Source: Halomonas sp.
Lineage (GTDB): Bacteria; Pseudomonadota; Gammaproteobacteria; Pseudomonadales; Halomonadaceae
Length of the DNA stretch: 64,000 nucleotides
NCBI RefSeq assembly: GCF_030457605.1
Contig: NZ_JAKDUR010000003.1
Coordinates: 62,001 to 126,000 of the forward strand
Direction of reading: 5' to 3'
Shown: piece by piece, positions 16,705 through 26,462 of the stretch
Position numbering within the stretch: the first letter of the stretch is position 1
Layout: every line of letters starts with the position of its first letter
The notes under the pieces: generated by a model
What the model was told of the DNA's origin: nothing
The model's input: only the letters and a program-made list of their open reading frames with translations
Database searches by the model: none
Position numbers and translations under genes: made by a program

Positions 16705-18177
16705 TCATGACACCGCATGCGTCTCCTGCGACGCGGCGGGTGAGCTCGCATCCTGCAGCAGTATCAGCGTTTCCATATGAGCAGTGTGCACAAACATGTC
16801 AGCCACGGCTACTTGCATAATGCGGTAACCACCGGCCACCAGATACGCCACATCCCGGGCGAGCGTGGCCGGATCGCAGGACACATAGGCCACACGAGCC
16901 GCACGCCGGGGGGCGTTGGCAAGCGCTTTGCACAGTGCCTCTGCCCCGGCCCGGGGTGGATCAAGAATCACCGTATCGGGGGCGCTTTCGGCCAGCAGCG
17001 TTGCCACATCGTCAACCGCGTTGAGATCAGCCTGAGCGGCGCGTACGACAAGCCCGTTGCGGCGGGCATTGTCAGCAAGACGCTCGACCATGGCCGGATC
17101 GCCTTCCAGGGCCACCACTTCAGCGCCTGCGGCAGCGGCCGGCAGACTGAAATTGCCGATGCCCGCAAACAGATCCAGCAGCCGCTGGCCGGGAGCCGGC
17201 ATCAGCCAGTCCAGCACCTGCGCCACCATTTTCGCGTTGACCGCCGCATTGGCCTGAAGAAAATCGCCGGGAGCAAACCCCAGCGTTAACGTCTGGCGAC
17301 CAGGCAGTGCCAGCGTCTCTTCAAGCTCGGGCGGCTCGGTTAACCATTCCATTTGCGGCGTGTGCCGGCCCTGCAGCAGCCCCAGCGCCACGTTTGTGGG
17401 TGCTGTATGGGCAAGACCATCGGCAAAGGCCTGCCAACGCTCGGCATCGCCTGCGTGGGGCTTTAGCTGACGCACTATCAGCGCACAGGTGTCGGGCGTG
17501 GCAATCAGCTCGATGTGGCCCACGCTACGTGGTGCCTCAAGACGCTGGATGACCTCGCGCAGCGGTGCCAGCAGCGCCTGCAACGCGGGGACCAGCACAT
17601 GGCAATGCTCGATATCCACCAGCCGGTGGCTGCCCGCTGCGCGAAAGCCCACACGGACACGACCCTGGCCGTCCACATTGACGCCCAGCCGTGCCCGGCG
17701 GCGATATTGTTCAGCGCCGGTGTAAAGCATGGCGATATCATCCGCAAGCGCCAGCCCCTGGCGGGCAAACAGCTCGCGAACCACGTGGCACTTGTGCTCG
17801 CGCTGCGCGGCCATCGTCATATGCTGAAGATTGCAGCCACCGCAACGATCAAAATAGACGCAGGGCGGTTCAACGCGCTGTGGCGAGTCGTCAAAGCGCT
17901 GTTTGATGTGCGCCTCGTCATAGCGCTTGCGAGTAAGGTGCGTGGCAACGCTCACCTGCTCGCCCGGCAGTGCACGTTCAACGAATATCGCCTTGCCCGA
18001 CGCCAGGTGCCCCACGCCGCGCCCATCATGAGCCAGGCGCTCGATACGTACACGGCCGTTATCGGTGCCTTCAGCAGTAACTCCACTGGCCGACGACGTT
18101 TTGGGCTGCGGCTCACGCGCCAGCCCCGACACGCCCGAGGCGCGCCGCGGCGACCGTTTTTTGCCTAACATGGCCAT
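16705..18177 (-). CDS. rlmD: 23S rRNA (uracil-1939-C5) methyltransferase
   Basis: SAM-dependent RNA methyltransferase of the RumA group. A basic leader (GKKRSPRRASG) precedes a TRAM RNA-binding domain (IERLAHDGRGVGHLASGKAIFV). The iron-sulfur cysteines follow in PPCVYFDRCGGCNLQH. The SAM-binding motif is LLDLFAGIGNFSLPAA, DPPRAGAE forms motif IV, and the catalytic nucleophile is Cys in VAYVSCDPATLARDV. At 490 residues it has normal length. It begins immediately after the cysM stop (TAA then ATG), with GGAGG five bases upstream, so it is co-transcribed with cysM, and relA follows about 60 bases downstream. Confidence 0.95.
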   Translation of the reverse strand: MAMLGKKRSPRRASGVSGLAREPQPKTSSASGVTAEGTDNGRVRIERLAHDGRGVGHLASGKAIFVERALPGEQVSVATHLTRKRYDEAHIKQRFDDSPQRVEPPCVYFDRCGGCNLQHMTMAAQREHKCHVVRELFARQGLALADDIAMLYTGAEQYRRRARLGVNVDGQGRVRVGFRAAGSHRLVDIEHCHVLVPALQALLAPLREVIQRLEAPRSVGHIELIATPDTCALIVRQLKPHAGDAERWQAFADGLAHTAPTNVALGLLQGRHTPQMEWLTEPPELEETLALPGRQTLTLGFAPGDFLQANAAVNAKMVAQVLDWLMPAPGQRLLDLFAGIGNFSLPAAAAGAEVVALEGDPAMVERLADNARRNGLVVRAAQADLNAVDDVATLLAESAPDTVILDPPRAGAEALCKALANAPRRAARVAYVSCDPATLARDVAYLVAGGYRIMQVAVADMFVHTAHMETLILLQDASSPAASQETHAVS

Positions 18178-19074
18178 TTAAACCTCCGGGGCGAACAGGC
18201 CAGTGGACAGGTAGCGGTCGCCACGATCGCAAACGATAAACACGATCACGGCATTTTCGACCTGTTCGGCAATGCACAGCGCGCCGGCCAAACTGCCGCC
18301 CGATGACACGCCGGCCAGAATGCCTTCCTCGCGTGCCAGCCGGCGCATGTTTTCTTCGGCCTCGGTCTGGCCGATGTCCAGGGTGACGTCCACACGTGAG
18401 GCATCAAAGATCGACGGCAGGTATTCTTCCGGCCAGCGGCGGATACCGGCAATGCTGGCGCCGTCTTCGGGCTGCAGGCCCACGATCTGAATCGCCGAAT
18501 TCTGCTCTTTCAGATAGCGCGACACACCCATAATGGTACCGGTCGTGCCCATGGCACTGACAAAATGTGTCACTTCACCGCCGGTTTGCTGCCACACCTC
18601 GGCACCGGTAGTACGGTAGTGCGCCAGCGGGTTATCTGCGTTGGCAAACTGGTCAAGGGGCTTGCCTTCACCCCGGGCGATCATGGCGTTGGCGATGTCT
18701 CGCGCCTCTTCCATGCCGCCCTCCTTGCTCGCCGAGATCAGCGTCGCGCCGTAGGCAGCCATGGCATGTTTGCGCTCCTGGGAAGCGCTTTCCGGCATCA
18801 CCAGCACCATGCGATAGCCCATGATTGCCGCTGCCATGGCCAAAGCGATGCCGGTATTGCCCGACGTTGCTTCAATCAGGGTGTCGCCCGGGGCAATATC
18901 ACCGCGCTTTTGCGCTTCGCCAAGCATGGTCATGGCCGGGCGGTCTTTCACCGAACCGGCAGGATTATGCCCTTCAAGCTTGGCCAGCAGCGTGTTGTTG
19001 CGCCCGGCATTGATGCGTTTCAGACGCACCAGCGGGGTATTGCCAACAATGTCTTCCAGAGTGGGATAGTCCAT
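18178..19074 (-). CDS. cysM: Cysteine synthase B
   Basis: PLP enzyme that makes cysteine from O-acetylserine and sulfide, or S-sulfocysteine from thiosulfate. The PLP lysine is in NPAGSVKDRPAM (CysM form of the motif), and the substrate and phosphate loops are EATSGNTGIALAMAAAIMGYRM and GTTGTIMGVSRYL. GLQPEDGASIAGIRRWPEEYLP is characteristic of CysM rather than CysK. I start at ATG 19074 (MDYPTLEDIVGNTPLVRL, 298 residues), with AAGGA nine bases upstream. A longer in-frame extension has no support. It heads the cysM-rlmD-relA-mazG run and is divergent from barA. Confidence 0.96.
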   Translation of the reverse strand: MDYPTLEDIVGNTPLVRLKRINAGRNNTLLAKLEGHNPAGSVKDRPAMTMLGEAQKRGDIAPGDTLIEATSGNTGIALAMAAAIMGYRMVLVMPESASQERKHAMAAYGATLISASKEGGMEEARDIANAMIARGEGKPLDQFANADNPLAHYRTTGAEVWQQTGGEVTHFVSAMGTTGTIMGVSRYLKEQNSAIQIVGLQPEDGASIAGIRRWPEEYLPSIFDASRVDVTLDIGQTEAEENMRRLAREEGILAGVSSGGSLAGALCIAEQVENAVIVFIVCDRGDRYLSTGLFAPEV

Positions 19075-19105
19075 GATGCATTCCTTCTTGTCGCCGTTAT
19101 GCGGC

Positions 19106-19134
19106 ATTATATCGGGGCAAGTCTGGGCTGGACA
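19106..19134 (-). promoter_or_regulatory. Sigma-70 promoter for cysM
   Basis: On the minus strand a perfect -10 TATAAT (19106-19111) is preceded, after a 17-base spacer, by TGTCCA (19129-19134), a 3/6 match to the -35. It lies 31 bases before the cysM ATG, giving a short leader. Confidence 0.55.
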
Positions 19135-19245
19135 GGCACAGCGTCATTGAAGGCAAAATGATGGTCTGCCGATTCCGGACCACGGCGTTGCCGATGACTG
19201 TGTTTCTTTTCGTCTGACTTTATTTAACCGCCCGGACTGGTTTTC

Positions 19246-22005
19246 ATGTCGCTTCATTCTCGTTTGCTGTTTGCCCTGCTGGGCATCCCATTGGTTATCT
19301 ACGCCGTGATGGCGGTCATTTTCGTTGTACACAGCGATTTTCAGGCACGTCAGCTGTTTGCCGAGCGCACGCTTGATGCCGGCGCGCTGTTTGCACCCGG
19401 CTTGGAAGACACGCTGGAAAACACGACGGCAAATGACACCTCAGCGCGGCTGGACCGGCAGGCACGGCATTTCCTTGAACGCCGCAGGTTGCCCGGCGTA
19501 GCGATTTACAGCGCCACGGGCGAACGCCTGAGCGCTCAGGGGCAGCGGTTGGCCCGCTCCGCACCTGATGCCGAAGCACCCAGGCTGACCACCACAGGCG
19601 ACACCTGGCAGCTGGAAGTCCCGATCATCGACAGTGCAGCCCCGGGCAATGCCCTCGGGTGGCTTGTCGCTGACGTGGACACCCGCACGCTGATGCTGTC
19701 GCACTACCGCCGGATCACGATGGCAAGCCTTGGCGGCCTGCTGCTGGGCTGTGCCCTGCTATTGCTGGCGCTGGTCATTGGCCGGCACTTTATCCGCCCC
19801 ATCGACGCAGCCAACATGGCGCTTTATCGCCTGTCGCGCGGCGACCACGACTTTTGCCTGACGCCGCCCGGCACACCGGAATATTATCGCCTGGCCACCA
19901 CCATCAACGTGCTGGCGGACAATATGCAACGCTCCCAGCGCGATATGCAGCAGCAAATCGAGCAGGCCACCAGCGAGCTGCAGGAATCCATGGAAACCAT
20001 CGAGGAGCAGAATATCGAGCTTGATATGGCTCACCGTAGCGCGCTGCGCGCCAATACCGTCAAATCCGAATTTCTGGCCAACATGAGCCATGAAATCCGC
20101 ACGCCGCTGAACGGCATTATCGGCTTTTGCCGGTTGCTGGGCCGTTCGCCCCTCGATACACGCCAGCAGGAATGGTTGCAGCACGCTCACCACGCCTGCG
20201 ATAACCTGCTGATGCTGGTTAACGACGTACTCGACTTCTCCCGGCTGGAGGCCAACCGGCTGACGCTTGAAGATACGGAACTGGATATGGTCTCGCTGGT
20301 GGACGAAGCCATCGGCCTACACGCCCCCGAAGCCCAGCGCAAACAGCTGCAGCTGCTCGGCATGGTCTATGACGATGTGCCCACGCCGGTTCGTGGCGAC
20401 CCGCTGCGCCTGCATCAGGTGCTGAATAACCTGATCGGCAACGCGCTCAAGTTTACCCACACCGGCGGCGTTATTGTCCGCGTGATGCTTGACGAACAGA
20501 CCGACGACGATCGCCAACAGCACCGCGTATTACGCATTAGCGTAAGCGATACCGGTATTGGCCTGAGCCACGAGCAAAAAGCCCGCCTGTTCCAGGCTTT
20601 TACCCAGGCCGAACCCAGCCACAGCCGAGAGTTTGGGGGCAGCGGACTGGGGCTGACCATTTGCCATCAGCTGATTCAGCGCATGAATGGCGAAATCAGC
20701 GTGGAAAGCCAAATCGATGGCGGCTCGACCTTTGCCGTCACCCTGCCACTGCCGGCGCCGGATGGCGCTGATCGGCCGGTGGAACTTGCCCTGCCCGAAG
20801 GAGCATGCATCACTCTGCATGAACCACACGCGCCCACACGTTTTGTGCTGGAACACCTGATTGAACGCTGGGGTGGTTACGTCAGCACCGCCGCCATACC
20901 TGACACCCGGCCACTTGACAGCAGACAATCCGGCGGCCGCCGGCTATGTCTCATCGGCCTGTCCCAGACCGACCTGAGCGCCGAGCGACGCGCCGGCTGG
21001 CAGGCGTACATCCGCGATGCCGGCTGCCCCACTCTCGTGCTGGCCAGCGCCACCGGCCTTGACGCCGAGACGTTCAGCTTTCCTCACGGAGGGGAGCTTC
21101 TGAGCAAACCCTGTGGCCGTGATGCGTTGGCCGCAGCGCTCAAGCGCCTGCTCACCTCACCTCCAGCGCAGGAAGTGAAAGGCATCGAGACGTTTCCGCC
21201 AGCGATACAGCCCGCCCGAAAGCTGTTGATCGTCGATGACAACGCTCCCAACCGGCAGCTGCTGACAGCCCTGCTGGATAGCCCGCATCTGCAGGTCCGC
21301 ACTGCTGCAAGCGGCCGGGAAGCACTGCACACGGCACGCCATAGCGAGCCACCCTTTGACATGGTACTGATGGACATTCGCATGCCGGACATGGATGGCG
21401 TGCAAACAACCCAGGCGCTGCGCCGGATCAACAGCACCTGGGCGCGCCGACCGATCATTGCAGTCACGGCCCATGCGCTGAATCACGAACGTCAGCAATG
21501 GCTGGCCGAAGGCTTTGATGAAGTGCTGATCAAACCGATTGACGACATGCAGCTACAGGCACTATTGCAACGCTTTCTGGGCGCCGGGCCCATGTCGCAT
21601 GATGCCCTGCCCGAGCTGGCGGCGGCATCGGCGGCCCCTCTTGCCACGGTGGATCTGGCGCTGGGCGCAAGGCTTGCCGGCGGGAGTGAGACACAGGCGC
21701 GCCGGCAGCTTTTCGCCCTGATGAAAAGCCTGGGACGAAGCGAGCAGGAGATATATCAGGCCCGCCGGCATGCCGATGAGCCGGCGCTACTGGACGCCGT
21801 TCATCGGTTAAACGGCGCCAGCCGCTATTGCGGCACGCCGGAACTTTCGCGTCGGGTGGAAGCATTGGAAACGCGACTGCGCACCGGCGGAATGGAACGT
21901 GCGGACGCACTGCTGGAGGCACTTTACCAGGCCATGGAGCGCCTGCACGCGGCCAGACCGCAGCTCACACAGACCTCGTTTTCCGACCCTGGCCTTCCAG
22001 AATGA
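19246..22005 (+). CDS. barA: Hybrid sensor histidine kinase BarA/GacS
   Basis: Membrane kinase of the Gac/Rsm-type relay that phosphorylates a UvrY/GacA response regulator. In the 919 residues: membrane helix about 8-28, periplasmic sensor to about 155, second helix about 158-180, HAMP about 181-235, coiled coil, HisKA with His282 in [12 protein letters not shown], HATPase ([27 protein letters not shown]), a degenerate receiver about 515-640, a true receiver with Asp710 in [12 protein letters not shown] and Lys763, and an Hpt domain with His853 in [12 protein letters not shown]. It is divergent from cysM. Its last 41 bases overlap acpS on the other strand. The regulator gene is not in the window. 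Confidence 0.93.
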   Translation: MSLHSRLLFALLGIPLVIYAVMAVIFVVHSDFQARQLFAERTLDAGALFAPGLEDTLENTTANDTSARLDRQARHFLERRRLPGVAIYSATGERLSAQGQRLARSAPDAEAPRLTTTGDTWQLEVPIIDSAAPGNALGWLVADVDTRTLMLSHYRRITMASLGGLLLGCALLLLALVIGRHFIRPIDAANMALYRLSRGDHDFCLTPPGTPEYYRLATTINVLADNMQRSQRDMQQQIEQATSELQESMETIEEQNIELDMAHRSALRANTVKSEFLANMSHEIRTPLNGIIGFCRLLGRSPLDTRQQEWLQHAHHACDNLLMLVNDVLDFSRLEANRLTLEDTELDMVSLVDEAIGLHAPEAQRKQLQLLGMVYDDVPTPVRGDPLRLHQVLNNLIGNALKFTHTGGVIVRVMLDEQTDDDRQQHRVLRISVSDTGIGLSHEQKARLFQAFTQAEPSHSREFGGSGLGLTICHQLIQRMNGEISVESQIDGGSTFAVTLPLPAPDGADRPVELALPEGACITLHEPHAPTRFVLEHLIERWGGYVSTAAIPDTRPLDSRQSGGRRLCLIGLSQTDLSAERRAGWQAYIRDAGCPTLVLASATGLDAETFSFPHGGELLSKPCGRDALAAALKRLLTSPPAQEVKGIETFPPAIQPARKLLIVDDNAPNRQLLTALLDSPHLQVRTAASGREALHTARHSEPPFDMVLMDIRMPDMDGVQTTQALRRINSTWARRPIIAVTAHALNHERQQWLAEGFDEVLIKPIDDMQLQALLQRFLGAGPMSHDALPELAAASAAPLATVDLALGARLAGGSETQARRQLFALMKSLGRSEQEIYQARRHADEPALLDAVHRLNGASRYCGTPELSRRVEALETRLRTGGMERADALLEALYQAMERLHAARPQLTQTSFSDPGLPE

Positions 22006-22366
22006 CGAAAGCCACGGCGTACTCGGCCTCGTCGCTGAGAGTCACATGGCTGTGCTGCACGCCGGCAAGCTGCGCCTGCTCAGCCGCCCGGCCACCAAGG
22101 TGCAGCAGCGGCTTGCCCAACGCATCGTTCAGCACCTGAATGTCGCCCCACTCGATGCCCCGACGAAAACCCAGCCCCAGCGCTTTGACAAAGGCTTCCT
22201 TGCCGGCAAAACGCTTGGCCAGAAACGCTGCGGGATGCGCATGACCGGCAAAAACCTCCTGTTCCCCCTCGCCCAGCAGCCGTCTGGCGAAACGCTCGCC
22301 ATGGCGTTCAAGCGCGGTTTCAAAACGGGCAACACGGGCAATATCCGAACCAATGCCGATAATCAT
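21965..22366 (-). CDS. acpS: Holo-[acyl-carrier-protein] synthase
   Basis: Transfers 4'-phosphopantetheine from CoA to the serine of acyl carrier protein; the substrate AcpP is encoded at 62.9 kb. Key motifs are GIGSDIARVARFE with the Mg-binding aspartate and AKRFAGKEAFVKALG. The C-terminal [17 protein letters not shown] strand completes the fold. The 133-residue length is normal. The start lies three bases after the pdxJ stop, so acpS is the last gene of the lepA-to-acpS run. Its 3' end overlaps barA by 41 bases in antisense. Confidence 0.95.
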   Translation of the reverse strand: MIIGIGSDIARVARFETALERHGERFARRLLGEGEQEVFAGHAHPAAFLAKRFAGKEAFVKALGLGFRRGIEWGDIQVLNDALGKPLLHLGGRAAEQAQLAGVQHSHVTLSDEAEYAVAFVILEGQGRKTRSV

Positions 22367-22369
22367 CGT

Positions 22370-23164
22370 TCAGTGTGCATGGTCGTGATCGTGGTCATGC
22401 GCATCCAGCGCAGCCATCAGCCCGGCTTCCTGGCCGGCAATGATCAGGCGCTTCATCTCGCTGACCGCCCCTTTCAGCCCTACGAAGACGGCACGGGCGA
22501 TAATCGCGTGGCCAATATTCAGCTCGTTGATGCCGGGAAGTGCTGCCACCGCTTCAGCATTATGATAATGCAGGCCATGACCGGCATTGACCGTAAGCCC
22601 CAGTTCGGCGGCGTGAACTGCGGCCACGGTAAGGCGCTGGTATTCGGCATTGGCTGACGCACTGCCCGGCGCGGCTTCGGCAAAGCCGCCCGTATGCAGC
22701 TCAACGGTGGGCGCGCCGGCGCGGGCGGCAGCGTCGATCTGCGCCGAATCCGGGTCGATAAACAGCGAGACATCACACCCCGCAGCGGCCAGCCGCTGGC
22801 AGGCACTGGCACAGGCATCAAGGCCGCCGACCACGTCAAGCCCGCCTTCGGTGGTCAGCTCCTCGCGTTTTTCCGGCACCAGACACACGTGCGCCGGGCG
22901 AATCTCTTCGGCCAGCGCGAGCATTTCGTCGGTGATCGCCATTTCCAGGTTCATGCGCGTATTGAGCACCTCGGCCAGCAGGCGCACGTCACGGGGCTGA
23001 ATGTGTCGCCGATCTTCGCGCAGATGTACGGTAATGCCGTCGGCGCCCGCTTCTTCCGCCAGCAAAGCCGCCTGAACCGGATCAGGGTAGCGCGTGCCGC
23101 GCGCCTGACGCAGCGTGGCAATGTGGTCGATATTAACGCCCAACAAGATACGCGGGGGGTGCAT
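22370..23164 (-). CDS. pdxJ: Pyridoxine 5'-phosphate synthase
   Basis: Closes the pyridoxine ring from 1-deoxyxylulose 5-phosphate and 3-amino-2-oxopropyl phosphate. TIM-barrel motifs: [76 protein letters not shown] and [15 protein letters not shown] start at ATG 23164 (264 residues), with GGAGG six bases upstream. The C-terminus ends in HDHDHDHAH, an alternating His-Asp tail that is absent from E. coli PdxJ and looks metal-binding. It sits between recO and acpS as in Pseudomonas and E. coli. Confidence 0.95.
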   Translation of the reverse strand: MHPPRILLGVNIDHIATLRQARGTRYPDPVQAALLAEEAGADGITVHLREDRRHIQPRDVRLLAEVLNTRMNLEMAITDEMLALAEEIRPAHVCLVPEKREELTTEGGLDVVGGLDACASACQRLAAAGCDVSLFIDPDSAQIDAAARAGAPTVELHTGGFAEAAPGSASANAEYQRLTVAAVHAAELGLTVNAGHGLHYHNAEAVAALPGINELNIGHAIIARAVFVGLKGAVSEMKRLIIAGQEAGLMAALDAHDHDHDHAH

Positions 23165-23226
23165 AAAGCCTCCAAAAAATGACAACGGCACAACGCCGAA
23201 AAGGCACCGTGCTTATGAACCAGGCG

Positions 23227-23925
23227 TCAGCGCTTTACGCGACGACGCTGAACCAGATCCTGCATCAGGCGACGCGAACGCAGCTCGCCACTGCCCAGTA
23301 ACGGAGCCAACGTCTGGCGCGTCACCGCCTTTAACGCGCCGGCAAGCCCCGGCTGCTGCCAGGCGCCCTGCTCGATATAACGCAACGTGCGACCTTCGAT
23401 GCCATTGTCTGACGGGACAAACGCGCCGCTTGAAGGATCAAAGCGGTAGCGTATCTGGCCATCGAGCATCACGCCGTCCGGCGTGGCAAAGCGCGGCGTG
23501 GCCCCGCGTGCCTCCAATAGCGACCACTCGAAGCGCCGTAGTGCCAGCCCCCGCTCGGCGGGAAGCGCCAAGGCTTCAAGCAGTGCGGTATAGAAGGCAA
23601 ACACGTCGGTAGCGGGCATTTCCAGCGGCAGCAATCGCGTGGCCACTTCGTTGGCATAAAGCCCGCACAGCAGTCCCTCACCGGCCAGCAGCGCCACGTG
23701 GCCGCGGGTTTCCATCAGCGCCAACTTCTTGAGCTCGCGCTCACCCTGCCAGGTCACAAACAGCGGCGCGAACGGCTGCAGGCGCTGACGGGATTTGGCG
23801 CCGGGACGCTGTACGCCCCGGGCCACGGCACGAATGCGGCCATGATTCAGCGTCAGCAGGTCCACCAGCGCGCTGGTTTCACGATACGGCCGGCGGTGCA
23901 GCAAAAACGCGGGTTCGGGCGACAT
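23227..23925 (-). CDS. recO: DNA repair protein RecO
   Basis: Recombination mediator that helps RecR load RecA on SSB-coated gaps and anneals strands. The OB-fold N-terminus is clear (AFLLHRRPYRETSALVDLLT, GRIRAVARGVQRPGAKSR, LQPFAPLFVTWQG), followed by the helical domain (LCGLYANEVATRLLP, ALRRFEWSLLEARG). No zinc-finger cysteines are seen, as in many gammaproteobacterial RecO. I choose ATG 23925 (232 residues) with GAAGG upstream. An in-frame GTG at 23937 is the alternative. It follows era by about 20 bases, and pdxJ is downstream. Confidence 0.93.
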   Translation of the reverse strand: MSPEPAFLLHRRPYRETSALVDLLTLNHGRIRAVARGVQRPGAKSRQRLQPFAPLFVTWQGERELKKLALMETRGHVALLAGEGLLCGLYANEVATRLLPLEMPATDVFAFYTALLEALALPAERGLALRRFEWSLLEARGATPRFATPDGVMLDGQIRYRFDPSSGAFVPSDNGIEGRTLRYIEQGAWQQPGLAGALKAVTRQTLAPLLGSGELRSRRLMQDLVQRRRVKR

Positions 23926-23946
23926 GCTGACCTTCACGAAAGCGCG

Positions 23947-24846
23947 TTAATCGAGATTGTAGCCAAGACTTTTGAGCGCACGGCTGTCATCGGACCAGCC
24001 ACGCTTGACCTTGACCCAAAGGTTGAGCATCACCTTGCCATCAAGCACGCGCTCGATATCCAGACGCGCCTCACGACCGATGCTTTTGATACGTTCGCCA
24101 CGATCCCCGATCAGGATGACTTTTTGCCCCTGACGCTCAACAAGAATCAGCGCGCTGATGTGCGTGACCCTATCGGTTTCGCGAAACTCCTCGATCTCGA
24201 CGGTCATCTGGTAAGGCAGCTCATCACCGAGCTGGCGCATGATTTTTTCACGCACCAGTTCGGCAGCCATGAAGCGAAGGCTTTTATCGGTGATCTGGTC
24301 TTCGGGAAAGTAGTGCACGCTTTCGGGCAGATGCTTTGCCACTTCGGCTTCCAGCGTATCCACCTGGGTGCCGTGCTTGGCCGATATCGGCACGATGGCG
24401 GCGAACTCGCGCCGCGCGCCAACCGACTCAAGCCAGGGCAGAAGTTCGGTCTTGTCCTGCAGCCGGTCAACCTTGTTGACGGCCAGAATCACCGGCGCGG
24501 TAACGTGCTCAAGACGCTTGAGCACCGCCTGGTCCTCCTCGCTCCAGCGGGTGCGGTCGATGATGAAGACCACACAGTCCACGTCGCGCAGCGCCTGGCC
24601 GGCCGCCTGGTTCATAAAGCGGTTGATGGCCTTGTTGCGGTCTTTCGACATGATGTGCATGCCGGGCGTATCCACGTAAACAAACTGCGCCTCGTCCTGG
24701 GTCTTGATGCCCATGACCTGATGACGCGTGGTCTGCGGGCGACGCGAGGTAATCGATACCTTCTGCCCCAGAATGCGGTTCATCAATGTTGATTTGCCGA
24801 CGTTGGGGCGCCCAACGATGGCCACGAATCCACAGGTTTGGCTCAT
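23947..24846 (-). CDS. era: GTPase Era
   Basis: Essential GTPase that binds the 3' end of 16S rRNA during small-subunit maturation. The G domain has G1 [10 protein letters not shown]2 [12 protein letters not shown]3 DTPGMH, G4 NKVDR and G5 SAKHG. The C-terminal KH domain is at about 200-299 ([32 protein letters not shown]). At 299 residues it is full length. Its ATG overlaps the rnc stop in a 4-base ATGA, so it is translationally coupled to RNase III. Confidence 0.98.
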   Translation of the reverse strand: MSQTCGFVAIVGRPNVGKSTLMNRILGQKVSITSRRPQTTRHQVMGIKTQDEAQFVYVDTPGMHIMSKDRNKAINRFMNQAAGQALRDVDCVVFIIDRTRWSEEDQAVLKRLEHVTAPVILAVNKVDRLQDKTELLPWLESVGARREFAAIVPISAKHGTQVDTLEAEVAKHLPESVHYFPEDQITDKSLRFMAAELVREKIMRQLGDELPYQMTVEIEEFRETDRVTHISALILVERQGQKVILIGDRGERIKSIGREARLDIERVLDGKVMLNLWVKVKRGWSDDSRALKSLGYNLD

Positions 24847-25535
24847 GCGTTCTCTCCGGGGCGTTTTTCCAGATAGCTCAGGGCTTCTTCGGCGGCCTGC
24901 TGTTCAGCGTGGCGCCGGCTCGACCCTTTGCCGGTCGTATGCTGGTCGAGTAACTCGATATGACACTCGACGGTAAACGTCTGGGCGTGGGCTTCCCCCT
25001 TGACCGAGACGACGTCATAAAGCGGCAGTGCCGCCTGACGCGATTGCAGGAATTCCTGCAGGCGCGTTTTCGGATCCTTCTGCGTATCCTGCAGCGAGAT
25101 ATTCGCCAGCCGCTGGCTGAACCAGGCGTGAATACGCTCGCTGACCGCAGCCATCCCCGCATCAAGATAAATCGCGCCGATGACGGCCTCGACGGCATCA
25201 GCAAGGATCGACTCCCGCCGATGGCCGCCGCTTTTCATTTCCCCCGACCCGAGCCGCAGGCACTCGCCAAAATTCATTTCCCGGGCCAGTTCGGCCAGCG
25301 TCTGCCCTTTCACCAGGCGCGCACGCAATCGTGATAGCTGGCCTTCACGCGCCTGGGGAAAAATTTCGAAAAGCGCCTGGGCAATCACGAAATTGACGAT
25401 CGAGTCGCCCAGGAATTCCAGGCGCTCATTGTTGCGACCTCCGTAGCTGCGGTGCGTCATCGACAGCTCCAGCAGCGTTGCATCGTTAAAGTCGTAGCCG
25501 ATACGTCGGCTAAAAGCGTTCAGGGAATTGCTCAC
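24843..25535 (-). CDS. rnc: Ribonuclease III
   Basis: Double-strand-specific endoribonuclease for rRNA processing and antisense-mediated decay. The RNase III signature [20 protein letters not shown] carries the catalytic Glu and Asp. [15 protein letters not shown] is the second metal-site helix. The dsRNA-binding domain ends the protein ([31 protein letters not shown]). The start is GTG at 25535, preceded by GGGAG five bases upstream. The length is 230 residues. In Pseudomonas a DUF4845 gene lies between lepB and rnc; here there is only a 109-base AT-rich gap. Confidence 0.97.
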   Translation of the reverse strand: MSNSLNAFSRRIGYDFNDATLLELSMTHRSYGGRNNERLEFLGDSIVNFVIAQALFEIFPQAREGQLSRLRARLVKGQTLAELAREMNFGECLRLGSGEMKSGGHRRESILADAVEAVIGAIYLDAGMAAVSERIHAWFSQRLANISLQDTQKDPKTRLQEFLQSRQAALPLYDVVSVKGEAHAQTFTVECHIELLDQHTTGKGSSRRHAEQQAAEEALSYLEKRPGENA

Positions 25536-25644
25536 GGGGCTCCCACGTCACAGACGATTATTCTTTCAATTGGTAAAAAACACGACATTGATAAACAACA
25601 ACGAAACATGGCTATACACATGACTTTCGTACGCAGCATGGCAT

Positions 25645-26448
25645 TTATTCAATATGCCTGACGCTGGTAAAACTGGGCAAACCACCGTCCCAGTGCATCC
25701 AGACGGCAAAGGCACGGCCGACGATATTTTCCTCCGGCACAAACCCCCAGTAGCGGCTGTCATTGGAATGGTCGCGGTTGTCCCCCATCATGAAATACTG
25801 CCCCTCTGGCACTTCGATCTCGCGCATTTGCGGGCCGGGGTCCAGCGGGTTGTTGTAAATGGCATGGTGCGCGTCACCCAGCGTCTCGCCCAGCAACAGT
25901 TGCCGGGGCGACGCCTCCGGGCCTTTTTCCACCAACGTTTTGGCCACCGGTTCACCGTTCACGTAAAGCTGCTTGCCTTCATAGCGGATATGATCGCCGG
26001 GCAGCCCCACGACGCGCTTGATGAAGTTGACAGACGGCTCTTCAGGAAAGCGGAACACCATCACGTCACCGCGCTCGGGCTCGGACACATCCAGAAATTT
26101 GGTATTGATGACCGGCAAACGCAGGCCATAGGCGTATTTGTTGACGAGAATGAAATCGCCTACCTTGAGCGTTGGCCGCATGGAGCCGGAGGGAATCTGG
26201 AACGGCTCGACGATAAAACTGCGCACCACCAGCACCACCAACAGCACGGGGAAAAACGAGCGCGCGTAGTCTACCGGCCAGGGCTCCTTGTACAGTTTTT
26301 CCCGCTCTGCAGCGTCCAGCCCGCCGTCGCTCGCCGCCTCGGCGCTGGCTGCACGAGCGCGACGCCGAGGGCGCCATATCACGGCATCCAGCAGGTAAAT
26401 CAGGCCGGACAGCGCCACGGCAAGAACCAGAAGTAACGAAAAATTCAT
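25645..26448 (-). CDS. lepB: Signal peptidase I
   Basis: Inner-membrane serine protease that removes Sec and Tat signal peptides. The N-terminal helix (FSLLLVLAVALSGLIYLLDAV) and a second segment (SFFPVLLVVLVVRSFIVEP) anchor it. The catalytic serine is in PSGSMRPTLKVGDFILV and the lysine in FIKRVVGLPGDHI. GDNRDHSNDSRYWGFVPEENIVGRA is the C-terminal signature. The 267-residue length is typical. It follows lepA by 14 bases and no good ribosome site is visible, which suggests dependence on lepA translation. Confidence 0.97.
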   Translation of the reverse strand: MNFSLLLVLAVALSGLIYLLDAVIWRPRRRARAASAEAASDGGLDAAEREKLYKEPWPVDYARSFFPVLLVVLVVRSFIVEPFQIPSGSMRPTLKVGDFILVNKYAYGLRLPVINTKFLDVSEPERGDVMVFRFPEEPSVNFIKRVVGLPGDHIRYEGKQLYVNGEPVAKTLVEKGPEASPRQLLLGETLGDAHHAIYNNPLDPGPQMREIEVPEGQYFMMGDNRDHSNDSRYWGFVPEENIVGRAFAVWMHWDGGLPSFTSVRHIE

Positions 26449-26462
26449 GGGTAGCGATTGTC

